Part shown: positions 54,420 to 62,056 of the stretch, in pieces
Numbering within the stretch: position 1 is the first letter of the stretch
Layout of the letters: every line of letters begins with the position of its first letter
DNA from: Candidatus Binatia bacterium
GTDB taxonomy: Bacteria > Desulfobacterota > Binatia > UBA1149 > CAITLU01
DNA length: 64,000 nucleotides
Direction: 5' to 3'
Assembly (NCBI GenBank): GCA_036493895.1
Contig: DASXOZ010000015.1
Span: 1 to 64,000, forward strand
Notes under the pieces: generated by a model
Databases searched by the model: none
What the model saw: the letters and a program-made list of their open reading frames with translations, nothing else
What the model was told of the DNA's origin: nothing
Made by a program: the position numbers and the translations under genes

Positions 54420-54917
54420 ATGAGAAGTACCGCTGCCGCTGTTGCTGCCGCATTTTTGTTCATTGCCGCAGGGGCCGCGCGCGCCCAGGACACGCCACCG
54501 CCACCCACCTGCGAGGACTTCCGCTGCCAGTTCCAGTCCGACGTGGACACCGAGTGTCCTTGCAACCAGATGGACAACCACGGTCGCTACGTCAGTTGCG
54601 TTGCGCACATCGTCAAGAAGCTCGTCGACCAGGGCATGCCCAAGAACTGCAAGGGCAAGCTCGTCCGCTGCGCCGCGCGCTCGGTCTGCGGCATGCAGGA
54701 CCAGGGATTCTCGACCTGCACGATCAACACGTACGGTACCTGCACCAACGACGTCTGCGACAACGATTCCAGCCTCACGTGCACGACGAACACCGACTGC
54801 GGTGTCGTCTCGAGCCAGTGCCACATCACCAATCATCCGGACACGTGCACCGCCGCCGGAGGACTCGTCGACGCTTCGCCGACCTGCTGCGCGAGTTGCA
54901 GCAGCTCGGCTCCGTGA
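54420..54917 (+). CDS. Small Cys-rich secreted protein
   Basis: The 165-residue product has a signal peptide (MRSTAAAVAAAFLFIAAGAA, cleavage after ARA or AQ). The mature part has about 20 cysteines in patterns such as CEDFRCQFQ, ECPC, VSCVAHIVKKLV, NCKGKLVRCAA, DCGVV and TCCASC. It is likely to be disulfide-rich and extracytoplasmic. The CEDFRCQF type start with a conserved helix VSCVAHIVKKL looks like a lineage-specific family; function unknown. It ends before a strong terminator. Confidence 0.75.
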   Translation: MRSTAAAVAAAFLFIAAGAARAQDTPPPPTCEDFRCQFQSDVDTECPCNQMDNHGRYVSCVAHIVKKLVDQGMPKNCKGKLVRCAARSVCGMQDQGFSTCTINTYGTCTNDVCDNDSSLTCTTNTDCGVVSSQCHITNHPDTCTAAGGLVDASPTCCASCSSSAP

Positions 54918-54949
54918 CGGAAAGATCCTCTCTTCTCCGCTCACGAAGT

Positions 54950-54987
54950 CGCGAGGCCGGACCGTCCCACCGGCCTCGCGAGTTTTT
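54950..54987 (+). terminator. Rho-independent terminator
   Basis: Perfect 11-bp arms CGCGAGGCCGG and CCGGCCTCGCG enclose a nine-base loop and are followed by AGTTTTT. The site lies 33 bp after the stop of the Cys-rich protein gene, so it ends that transcript. Confidence 0.85.
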
Positions 54988-55055
54988 GGGGACACTGCAG
55001 CGCCTTCGGGCCCTGCCCGGTCCCCTGCGCCGGTCGTCGCATCATCCGGGCCGTC

Positions 55056-56315
55056 ATGGAATATGGCCCGATGCGGCGCCGGCGCCATCTCGTCCTGGCG
55101 GGACTCGTCGTCGCGACGGTTCTCGCCGTCGCGGCGGCGCGGACTCTGGTTCCTCCGGAAAACGTCTGCCCTGATTTCATCCAGTTCTGGACTGCGGCGC
55201 AGGCGCTGAGCCAGGGCCAGGATCCCTACGATCCAGCGATGCAGGCGGCCGTGCAGGGCAGCCTCGGTTGGAAGAAAGCCGACCAGGGCCTCGGCGTCTA
55301 CGACTTCCTGCCGTACTACTATCCGCCGTGGCTCGCGCTGGCCGTCGTGCCGCTGCTGCCGCTCGGCTACCCGCTGGCAAAGATCGTCTGGCTCGTCGTC
55401 GGCGCCGAGTGGATGCTCGCGAGCGCCGCGTTGCTGCTGCCGCTGGCCGGAGAGGTCTCCGCCGTCGTCGTCTTCGTGCTGTTCGCGGCCTTCGGATTCT
55501 CGATCAAGGCCGTCGCGATGGGACAGGTCGCGCCGCTGGTGCTGTTTCTCGTCGTGCTTTCGTGGCGCTTCCTCGAAGAGCGTCGCGATGTCGCGGCAGG
55601 CGCGTGCCTGGCGCTGCTGACGATCAAGCCGCAGCTGACGCTGGTGCTGATCGCGGCCCTGCTCGCGTGGTCATGGAGAATGCGACGTCGCAGCGTGGCG
55701 ATCTCGTTCGTCGCGACGCTCGTCGCTGTCTGCGCGGCGGCGACCGCCGCGTTCCCCGCATGGCCGGGGTCCCTGGCCGCGGCCACTCGCGTCACGCCGA
55801 TGCCGACGTTCTATTACCCCGGACTCGGGACCACCTGGCTCGTCGCCCTCGATACCGCGGGCGTCGGCGGCTTTTTGCGAAGCGTCGCGTATTGCGCAGT
55901 CGTCGTGCCGCTGCTTCTCGCCGTGATGCGGATCGCGCTTCGCGAGGACCGTCCGCTGTCCGAGCTCTATTCGCTCGCCCTTCTCGCGCCTTTTTTTGTC
56001 GCGCCGTATGCGCGGCCGTACGATTTCCCGATCCTTCTGATGCCAGCACTGGTGCTGCTCGCGACGCGCCTGGCCGAGCTCGGCCGCGCAATGCTCGTGT
56101 TCGCGCTGGTCGCCGTCGCGGGTCTGCAGATCCTCTACCTGACGGCCAATTACGAGGCCCCGGTCGTCGGTGTGCGTCGCCCGGAATTCACGTATTTCTG
56201 GGTCCCCGCGCTGCTGGGCTTAATCTGGTTGTGCTGTCCCTGGAAAGGGAGCAGGAAGCATGCGACCGATCTGACCGCAGACCGCATTTCCATCGAACCA
56301 AGGAGACCACGATGA
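55056..56315 (+). CDS. Integral membrane glycosyltransferase family 87 (DUF2029)
   Basis: The 419-residue protein has about ten transmembrane helices and the family landmarks: an early Asp in CPDFIQFW with QDPYDP, the YYPPWLALAVVPLLPLGY stretch, and KPQLTLVLIAALLAW in the middle. GT87 enzymes are polyprenyl-phosphate-mannose-dependent mannosyltransferases where known, but many members are unassigned. Its stop overlaps the next ATG by four bases (ATGA), coupling it to the small Ala-rich secreted protein. Confidence 0.85.
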   Translation: MEYGPMRRRRHLVLAGLVVATVLAVAAARTLVPPENVCPDFIQFWTAAQALSQGQDPYDPAMQAAVQGSLGWKKADQGLGVYDFLPYYYPPWLALAVVPLLPLGYPLAKIVWLVVGAEWMLASAALLLPLAGEVSAVVVFVLFAAFGFSIKAVAMGQVAPLVLFLVVLSWRFLEERRDVAAGACLALLTIKPQLTLVLIAALLAWSWRMRRRSVAISFVATLVAVCAAATAAFPAWPGSLAAATRVTPMPTFYYPGLGTTWLVALDTAGVGGFLRSVAYCAVVVPLLLAVMRIALREDRPLSELYSLALLAPFFVAPYARPYDFPILLMPALVLLATRLAELGRAMLVFALVAVAGLQILYLTANYEAPVVGVRRPEFTYFWVPALLGLIWLCCPWKGSRKHATDLTADRISIEPRRPR

Positions 56316-56668
56316 AATCAGTCACAGCATTTGCCGCTGCCTTCCTGTTCGTTGCGACCTCCAGCGTCGCCCTCGCCCAGGCCACGTCACCGGCAGCAGC
56401 TGCCAAGGATGCGGCCAAGGCCCAGGCTGGAGCAGCCAAGGACTCCGCCAAGGAAACGGGCAAGGCCCAGGCCGGAGCAGCCAAGGATGCGGCCAAGGCG
56501 AAGGCCGACGCAGCAACCGGCGGAGCCGCCGGCAAGGCCAAGGGCGCGGCGGACAGCGCGAAAGCTTCGGCCGACAGCGCCAAAGCATCCGCCGACAGCG
56601 CCAAAGCCGCAGCCAACAGCGCGAAGGCCGCCGGCGACGCCGCCAAGGCCACCGGCACGACCAAGTAA
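56312..56668 (+). CDS. Small secreted Ala/Lys-repeat protein
   Basis: The 118-residue product has a signal peptide (MKSVTAFAAAFLFVATSSVA, cleavage after ALA). The mature part is almost entirely Ala, Lys, Gly, Ser and Asp in a heptad-like repeat (AKDAAKAQAGAAKD, DSAKASADSAKA), probably a long amphipathic helix of the LEA or Lpp-like kind. AAGGAGACC precedes ATG 56312, which overlaps the GT87 stop. The similar Ala/Lys stalk of the pseudokinase is noteworthy but may be convergent. Confidence 0.78.
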   Translation: MKSVTAFAAAFLFVATSSVALAQATSPAAAAKDAAKAQAGAAKDSAKETGKAQAGAAKDAAKAKADAATGGAAGKAKGAADSAKASADSAKASADSAKAAANSAKAAGDAAKATGTTK

Positions 56669-56677
56669 GTGTCACGG

Positions 56678-56708
56678 CGACGGGCACGCCGAGCCGGCGT
56701 GCCCGTCG
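56678..56708. terminator. Hairpin between convergent genes
   Basis: Thirteen-bp arms CGACGGGCACGCC and GGCGTGCCCGTCG flank GAGCC, between the Ala-rich gene (plus) and the thioesterase pair (minus). There is no T-run, so it is possibly a bidirectional Rho-assisted terminator. Confidence 0.5.
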
Positions 56709-56730
56709 CGATCCCACCCAATACCGCCGA

Positions 56731-57117
56731 TCAGAGAAGGAAGTTTCCGATTCCCGCCGCGACGGGCTTGTCGGCGTCGTCCTGCCACGCGACGACGCGG
56801 ACATTGGCGATGCGGCGCCCGTGCTTGACGATTTCGGCGCGCCCGCGTGTTTCCTTCGGGCCCGCCGACCTCAGGTAGTCGATACTGAAATTGATCGGTC
56901 GCGCGACGCGCTCCCCGCTGACCTCGAGGAGCTGCAGCAGCGCGGTCAGCTCGAGGAACGCACCGATGACGCCTCCGTGAATTGCCGGCAGCACCACGTT
57001 GCCGACGAGGTCGTCGCGAAACGGCATCACGCAGATCACGCCGGATTCCGTCGTCTCGACGCGCACGTCGAGGAAACGCGCGTACGGGATCGCCGATGCA
57101 GCGCTCGCCGCCCTCAC
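56731..57117 (-). CDS. Hotdog-fold thioesterase (PaaI-like), second of a pair
   Basis: The 128-residue protein shows the hotdog landmarks IPYARFLDVRVETTESGVI, NVVLPAIHGGVIGAFLELTA and INFSIDYLRSAGP. The HGG at the start of the long helix replaces the more usual HGG-x(2)-D set, so the catalytic acid is uncertain (Glu in FLELTA is the candidate). GTG 57117 overlaps the upstream thioesterase stop by four bases (GTGA), which indicates a coupled pair that may form a heterodimer. Confidence 0.82.
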   Translation of the reverse strand: MRAASAASAIPYARFLDVRVETTESGVICVMPFRDDLVGNVVLPAIHGGVIGAFLELTALLQLLEVSGERVARPINFSIDYLRSAGPKETRGRAEIVKHGRRIANVRVVAWQDDADKPVAAGIGNFLL

Positions 57118-57635
57118 GTCGCGTCCCCTTCCGTCCGGGCGACGCGGCTCTTGAGCGCGGCTTTCTGCCACGAATCGGCATGCAGCGGACCGACCAGCAT
57201 GAACGTGGCAAGCATGCTCGCGAAGGGGTCTTCGCGGTCGCGGTCCCACGCGCTGCCGCGCACGAACGCGACGTTGGTCGTGCATTTGTAGCACTCGGCC
57301 ATCGCAACCAGCTCGTGGTGAGGCTCGGCTGCGCGCAGGTAGTCGATGCGAAGATCGAGCGTGGCGATCGTCTTGAACTCGGGAAGGCTGCACTGGACGG
57401 CAAGGCCGCTGGCCTGGTCGAGCAGCGTCGTGATGACACCGCCGAAGACGACGCCGCGCACCGGGTCGCCGACCAGCTCCTCGCTCCACGGCAGGCGCAC
57501 GGTAGCTCGGCACGGCGCCGCTTCGACGACGCGAATGCCGAGCCGCACGCACTGGGGAATGTGCATCACCAGCTCGTGGCGGTCCTTGCCGAACAGGGGT
57601 TGCATCGCGTAGTGCGCATCCGCCGCCTGCGTCAT
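57114..57635 (-). CDS. Hotdog-fold thioesterase (PaaI-like), first of a pair
   Basis: The 173-residue protein has IPQCVRLGIRVVEAAPCRAT, the helix region VVFGGVITTLLDQASGLAVQ with the likely catalytic Asp, and ATLDLRIDYLRAAEP. It probably hydrolyses acyl-CoA. ATG 57635 is chosen because it starts close to the fold; upstream sequence is in the divergent aminotransferase promoter. It is followed directly, with a GTGA overlap, by a second hotdog protein. Confidence 0.85.
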   Translation of the reverse strand: MTQAADAHYAMQPLFGKDRHELVMHIPQCVRLGIRVVEAAPCRATVRLPWSEELVGDPVRGVVFGGVITTLLDQASGLAVQCSLPEFKTIATLDLRIDYLRAAEPHHELVAMAECYKCTTNVAFVRGSAWDRDREDPFASMLATFMLVGPLHADSWQKAALKSRVARTEGDAT

Positions 57636-57765
57636 GGTCGTCGCCGCTATCGTGATCGCCGCGGACCCGCAAGCGGCGCCGCGGCGCCTGCGTCGTGGCC
57701 AGCTGCAGCCGATGCGTGCTATGCTGCCGCGCTCGGGCAGCGCCGCGAGCGCATCGCCCGTCGTC

Positions 57766-58956
57766 ATGAGCCGGCGCCTGAACCGCAACATCGAGGGACT
57801 CTCCCAGTCGGCGATCCGCGCGATGACGGTCGAGTGCGCGAAAGTCGGCGGCATCAACCTCGCGCAGGGCATCTGCGACACGCCGGTTCCGGACGCCGTA
57901 GCCGCCGCCGTCGCGCCTGCGATTGCCGCCGGTCGCAACACCTACAGCCGCTGCGAAGGCATCGACGAGCTTCGTGAGGCCCTGGCCGCCAAGATGCGGG
58001 CCGGCGGCATCGAATACGATGCGGCGAGCGAAATCGTCGTGACGATCGGCGCGACCGGCGCGTTCCAGATCGCCGCGACCGCGCTGCTCGAGCCCGGCGA
58101 CGAAGTGGTCATTTTCGAGCCGTTCTACGGCTACCACGTCAGCGCGTTGAGAACCCTCGGCCTCGTTCCGCGCTTCGTCGCACTGGAAGCGTCCGGTCCC
58201 GGCAGCGGCGGCGGCGGAAGTGGCGGCTGGACGCTCGACGAGCAGGTGCTCCATCAGTCGATCGGTGCGCGCACCCGCGCGATCGTCGTCAACACGCCGT
58301 CCAATCCCTGCGGCAAGGTCTTCTCGCGCGCCGAGCTGGCCGCGATCGGCCGCATCGCCGAGGAGCACGACCTGTGGATCTTCACCGACGAAGTCTACGA
58401 GCACTTCGTCTACGACGGGCGCGATCACGCCAGCCCCGCCTCCCTGCCGGGCCTTCGCGACCGCACGATCACGATGTCGTCGCTGTCGAAGACGCTGTCG
58501 ATCACCGGCTGGCGGCTTGGCTGGATCGCAGCCGACGCGCGCTGGGCGCGGGCCTTCGCGCAGGTCAACGACCTCGTCTACGTCTGCGCGCCGACTCCGC
58601 TGCAGGTCGCGGCCGCCGCGGGCCTCGGCGCCCTCGGTCCCGATTACCGCACGAGACTGGCTCGCGAGCACGAGCGAAAGCGTGACCGGCTCTGCGCGGC
58701 GCTTGCCGATGCCGGGCTGGCCCCGCACGTGCCTGAAGGCGCCTATTACGTGCTGGCCGACTCCTCTTCTCTTCCGGGAAAAACCGCGATGGAGCGCGCA
58801 ATGCACCTCCTCGATCGAACGCACCTGGCCGCCGTTCCCGGCAACGCGTTCTTCACGGGCGATCGCGGCCACGACCTGCTGCGCTTCTGCTTCGGCAAGA
58901 CCGACGAAGACCTGGACGAGGCGTGCCGGCGCCTTCGCACCCGGAGCCTCGCGTGA
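57766..58956 (+). CDS. PLP-dependent class I/II aminotransferase
   Basis: The 396-residue enzyme has the fold-type I pattern: INLAQGICDTPVPDAV at the N terminus, GATGAFQIAATALLEPGD, VNTPSNPCGKVFSRAEL, DEVYEHFVYDG and the PLP-binding Lys in SSLSKTLSITGWRLGW. The closest groups are kynurenine/methionine-type or aspartate aminotransferases. A Gly/Ser insert (GPGSGGGGSGG) lies around residue 148. The frame extends upstream but ATG 57766 fits the family start. Its stop overlaps the arfB-like GTG (GTGA). Confidence 0.92.
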   Translation: MSRRLNRNIEGLSQSAIRAMTVECAKVGGINLAQGICDTPVPDAVAAAVAPAIAAGRNTYSRCEGIDELREALAAKMRAGGIEYDAASEIVVTIGATGAFQIAATALLEPGDEVVIFEPFYGYHVSALRTLGLVPRFVALEASGPGSGGGGSGGWTLDEQVLHQSIGARTRAIVVNTPSNPCGKVFSRAELAAIGRIAEEHDLWIFTDEVYEHFVYDGRDHASPASLPGLRDRTITMSSLSKTLSITGWRLGWIAADARWARAFAQVNDLVYVCAPTPLQVAAAAGLGALGPDYRTRLAREHERKRDRLCAALADAGLAPHVPEGAYYVLADSSSLPGKTAMERAMHLLDRTHLAAVPGNAFFTGDRGHDLLRFCFGKTDEDLDEACRRLRTRSLA

Positions 58957-59372
58957 TCGCCGTCGCCCCGGGCATCGGCATCTGCGAAGCCGAGCTCGGC
59001 GTCACCTATGTCCGCAGCAGCGGGCCCGGCGGGCAGAACGTCAACAAGACCAACTCCAAGGCCGTCGTGCGCTGGAACGTGCGACGCGCACCGGGAATTC
59101 CCGGCGACGTCAAGGCGCGCTTCCTCGCGCGTTTCGCGTCGCGCGTCTCCGACGCGGGCGACGTCATCATCACGAGCGACCGCCATCGCGACCAGCCGCG
59201 CAACCTCGAGGACTGCCTGGCCAAGCTCGAGGCGATGCTCGCCGAAGTCGCTGTCGCGCCCGTGCGGCGCCGGCCGACTCGGCCCGGACGTGCCGCGCGC
59301 GAGCGACGCCTCTCCGACAAGCGTGTGCACGGCGCCAGGAAGAACCTGCGAGGCCGCGTCGGCGACGATTGA
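58953..59372 (+). CDS. arfB: Alternative ribosome-rescue factor / class I release-factor-like protein
   Basis: The 139-residue protein has the release factor domain-3 fold with the GGQ peptide-release motif (SSGPGGQNVNKTNSKAVVRW) and a basic C-terminal tail (RRRPTRPGRAARERRLSDKR, then RKNLRGR). This is the ArfB/YaeJ layout used to free stalled ribosomes by peptidyl-tRNA hydrolysis. GTG 58953 overlaps the aminotransferase stop. It is followed by a perfect 38-bp palindrome. Confidence 0.9.
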   Translation: MIAVAPGIGICEAELGVTYVRSSGPGGQNVNKTNSKAVVRWNVRRAPGIPGDVKARFLARFASRVSDAGDVIITSDRHRDQPRNLEDCLAKLEAMLAEVAVAPVRRRPTRPGRAARERRLSDKRVHGARKNLRGRVGDD

Positions 59373-59377
59373 GCTCG

Positions 59378-59415
59378 GCGCTACGATTTTCGTAGCGCTA
59401 CGAAAATCGTAGCGC
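59378..59415. repeat. Perfect 38-bp palindrome
   Basis: GCGCTACGATTTTCGTAGC is followed directly by its exact reverse complement, with no spacer base. It lies 5 bp after the arfB-like stop and 24 bp before the convergent adaptor gene end. It contains a nested smaller inverted repeat (CTACGATTTTCGTAG) in each arm, so it could fold as one long hairpin or as two small ones. It probably ends both transcripts or is a REP-like element. Confidence 0.85.
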
Positions 59416-59439
59416 AGACGAGCCTTGCGGGCCCTTCGC

Positions 59440-60441
59440 TCAGGATTTCGTCTCGGTCCAGCCCGTTGCCGAGGGTTCCTCGGACAGCAGTTGCTGGGCA
59501 CCCGAAGTGACGACGCGGTCGCCGGCGGCAACGCCGGTCGTCGTCAGCCAGCCCGAAAGGCTTGCGCGGTCGAGACTGATCCGCACGCGGTGAAAAGTAT
59601 CGGCGCTGCCTGCCTCGACGTACACCCACGCCGCGCCGTCGGTGCGCACGATCGCGTCGCGCGGAACGAGCGCGGCCGGTTTCGGCTCTCCGTCGATCTC
59701 GAGAAAAGCGGACAGGAACGCTCCCGGCGCAAGGCGCGCGGTGTTCGGTGACACAAGTGCAAGGAAAGCCTGCCCCTGAAGCTGCTCGTCCACCGCAGGC
59801 GCGGGGCCGACGAGCTCGGCCGCGATGGTCTCGTTCGGCGCATCGACGAACGCGAGATGCACGGCGCGCGCCGAGAGCATGCGATGCGACGGCACGTCGA
59901 CGCGAATCAGCTCGGCCTTGCCGGCGACGAGTTCCGACGCGAGCTCGTCGCGGTCCTGGCGAGTGCCCAGCTCAGTGCCCCAGCCGAGCAGCAGGCGCCC
60001 GTGCACGTCGGCCAGTGCCGAGCGCGCCGCGACTTCGGCCGACGTCGCCGTTTCGATCGCATGGGCCGAGACGTTCTGGTCGCTGGCCAGGCGGCGCGAG
60101 CGCGCGAGCTCGCGCGATGCAGCGTCCCACGCCGCTTCGGCGGTGTGCTCCTCGGCGACGAGCGCGACGTACGGCGCCGGATCGAGCACGCGCGCGTAGG
60201 CCTCGACCTGCGGCGCCAGCGACGCGGAGGCAATCTCGTGCACCTGCAGGCTGAGATGCGACGGATCCGTGTCGTGCAGGCGTATCGTCACGCTTCCGTC
60301 CGCTTCGCGGCGAAGCTCGGCGTGAGCCTGCGCCTTCGATGCGCCCTCCGCGGGTGGTGCCGGGGTGCGATCGCAGCCCGTGGTGAAAACTGCGAGCAAC
60401 CCCGCAGCGGCACCGATCCATGCAGGAAGTGCGCGATTCAC
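59440..60441 (-). CDS. Periplasmic adaptor lipoprotein (RND/HlyD-like membrane fusion protein)
   Basis: The 333-residue protein starts with GTG 60441 and has a lipoprotein signal (lipobox TTGC, Cys at about residue 23). The body has the adaptor layout: N-terminal beta part, an alpha-helical hairpin (HTAEAAWDAASRELARSRR, then VAARSALADVHGRL), a lipoyl/beta-barrel part and the C-terminal WVYVEAGSADTFHRVRISLD stretch of CusB-like proteins. GTGA overlap with the upstream outer-membrane channel gene shows coupling. No inner-membrane pump gene is visible downstream, where the gene is convergent with arfB. Confidence 0.85.
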   Translation of the reverse strand: MNRALPAWIGAAAGLLAVFTTGCDRTPAPPAEGASKAQAHAELRREADGSVTIRLHDTDPSHLSLQVHEIASASLAPQVEAYARVLDPAPYVALVAEEHTAEAAWDAASRELARSRRLASDQNVSAHAIETATSAEVAARSALADVHGRLLLGWGTELGTRQDRDELASELVAGKAELIRVDVPSHRMLSARAVHLAFVDAPNETIAAELVGPAPAVDEQLQGQAFLALVSPNTARLAPGAFLSAFLEIDGEPKPAALVPRDAIVRTDGAAWVYVEAGSADTFHRVRISLDRASLSGWLTTTGVAAGDRVVTSGAQQLLSEEPSATGWTETKS

Positions 60442-61886
60442 CTGGCACCTGCGGGGGCCGCGGCGGCGACGGCTCCGGCGGACGCCGCGATGCGCACCGG
60501 ATCGGACTCGAGGTCGACACCGAACGGCAGCTGCATCGCATCCTCGAGTGCACCGTAGGCCCTGGCCTGCGCCAGTCGCGCATCGATCCGCGCAATCCCG
60601 GCGTCCAGGGCGTCGATCCTTGCCGCGCCGGCTTCGACTCGATCGATCGCGCCGGCGTCGACCGCGAGTGTCACGCGATCGAGGACGCTACGGGCCGACT
60701 CGGCGGCGCGCTGCGCAGCCTGGACACCGTCGCGCGCTGCCTGGGCGTTTGCCCACGCGGAGTCGACGTCGGAAAGCGCGCCCTGCTGGGCAGCGTCGAA
60801 TTCGGCAAGCATCTGCTTCCTTGCGGCTTTCGCCTCCAGGATGGGTCCCTGGTTCTGGTCGAAGATCGGCAGGTCGATCGTGAATCCGATCGACCATTTC
60901 TCGTCGGCCTGGTCGTACGAATACTGGTTGGTGAGATGAACGTCGGGATACTGCCTGGCAATCTCGAGCCGCAGCGTGCTTTCGCTTGCGACGAAAGCGG
61001 CCAGCGCCGCTCGAACGTCGCCCCGCTCGAGCATCGCACGGCGCCGCGCCTGCTTCGCCGACAGGTTCGATCCCGGCGGTGCGTCGAGCGATACGGAGAC
61101 CGGCGCATCGTCGAGCGCATCGAGCGGGATGCCGATCGCAGCGGCCGCTGCTGCGCTCGCCGACGTGATCGCGACCTTTCCCTGCGCTTCCTCGATCACT
61201 GCGCGTTCCCTTGCCAGGCGCGCCGGATCGCTTTCGATCCGGGATGCCGCGCCGGCTTCGACGCGTTTCTGGAACAGGTCGGCGACGCTGCGCTGCAGCG
61301 CGACGCGCTCGGACAGAAGCCCGCTTTTTTCGATCGCGGCCTCGCGTTCGAGCAGCGCGTCGCGCAGCCTGCTGCGCACTCTCCACGCGGCGCTGCCGAT
61401 GGCCAGCCGCGCAGCCTGCGACAGCGCGTGGGCCTGCTCGATGCGATAGCCGCGCTTGCCGGCGGTCTCGATCGGAATGTCCAGCGCGACGGTCGCGACC
61501 CACGGCGAAGGGTTTCCCATCAAGTGCTCGGCACGCTCCGGCGTAAACACGAGTTTCGGATTCGGCCTTGCGGCAGCGGTGACCCTGCCCGCTTCCGCCC
61601 TGGCCCACTGGGCACGGGCGACGTCGAGATCGGGGCTGAAGAAAAACGCCGCAAGCGTCAGGGTCTGGAGGTCCCAGCTCGGCAAAGGCCACTGGCCGAG
61701 CGCGTGTCCAAGCGCAGTCTCGAGGTAGCTGCGAAGCTCGGGCGACGCGAGCGAGCGCGACTCCAGCGCCGTTGCCGACTCGGCCGGATCCAGCTTCAGC
61801 GGCTCGTAGTGCGCGCAACCGGTGCCGCCTGCGAGCGAAATCGCGGCGAAGATGGCCGCGACTGCAGAAGGAGAGCGGCGGCTCAC
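60438..61886 (-). CDS. TolC-like outer-membrane efflux channel
   Basis: From GTG 61886 the product is 482 residues with a signal ending GGTGC (lipoprotein Cys at about residue 24). Two outer-membrane efflux repeats follow, with long helices and stretches such as VALDIPIETAGKRGYRIEQA and SYDQADEKWSIGFTIDLPIFDQNQGP. The latter is the conserved barrel segment of the CusC/CzcC type. AAGGAG lies nine bases before the GTG. The frame is open upstream through an 11-residue repeat, so a longer form is possible. It is coupled to the adaptor gene by a GTGA overlap. Confidence 0.87.
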   Translation of the reverse strand: MSRRSPSAVAAIFAAISLAGGTGCAHYEPLKLDPAESATALESRSLASPELRSYLETALGHALGQWPLPSWDLQTLTLAAFFFSPDLDVARAQWARAEAGRVTAAARPNPKLVFTPERAEHLMGNPSPWVATVALDIPIETAGKRGYRIEQAHALSQAARLAIGSAAWRVRSRLRDALLEREAAIEKSGLLSERVALQRSVADLFQKRVEAGAASRIESDPARLARERAVIEEAQGKVAITSASAAAAAAIGIPLDALDDAPVSVSLDAPPGSNLSAKQARRRAMLERGDVRAALAAFVASESTLRLEIARQYPDVHLTNQYSYDQADEKWSIGFTIDLPIFDQNQGPILEAKAARKQMLAEFDAAQQGALSDVDSAWANAQAARDGVQAAQRAAESARSVLDRVTLAVDAGAIDRVEAGAARIDALDAGIARIDARLAQARAYGALEDAMQLPFGVDLESDPVRIAASAGAVAAAAPAGAR

Positions 61887-61993
61887 GCTCTCTGCTCCTT
61901 CAGGCGAGCGGCGGCTGGCGCTCGCCGTCCCTTGGAAACAGCGGCGGCTCGCGCTCGCCGGCCCATTGAAACAGCGGCGGCTGGCGCTCGCCG
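61874..61993. repeat. 33-bp tandem repeat, four copies
   Basis: AGCGGCGGCT-based units begin at 61874, 61907, 61940 and 61973, exactly 33 bp apart. In the minus-strand frame of the TolC-like gene they would encode an 11-residue repeat (SASRRCFNGPA, SASRRCFQGTA and so on). The GTG start of that gene lies within the last unit. The array fills most of the space between the channel gene and the divergent GST-like gene. Confidence 0.8.
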
Positions 61994-62056
61994 CTTTTGC
62001 ATCGACGTGCCCGCATCCCTGTTGACCTCGACGATCGAACCGGCTCGAACACCCCC

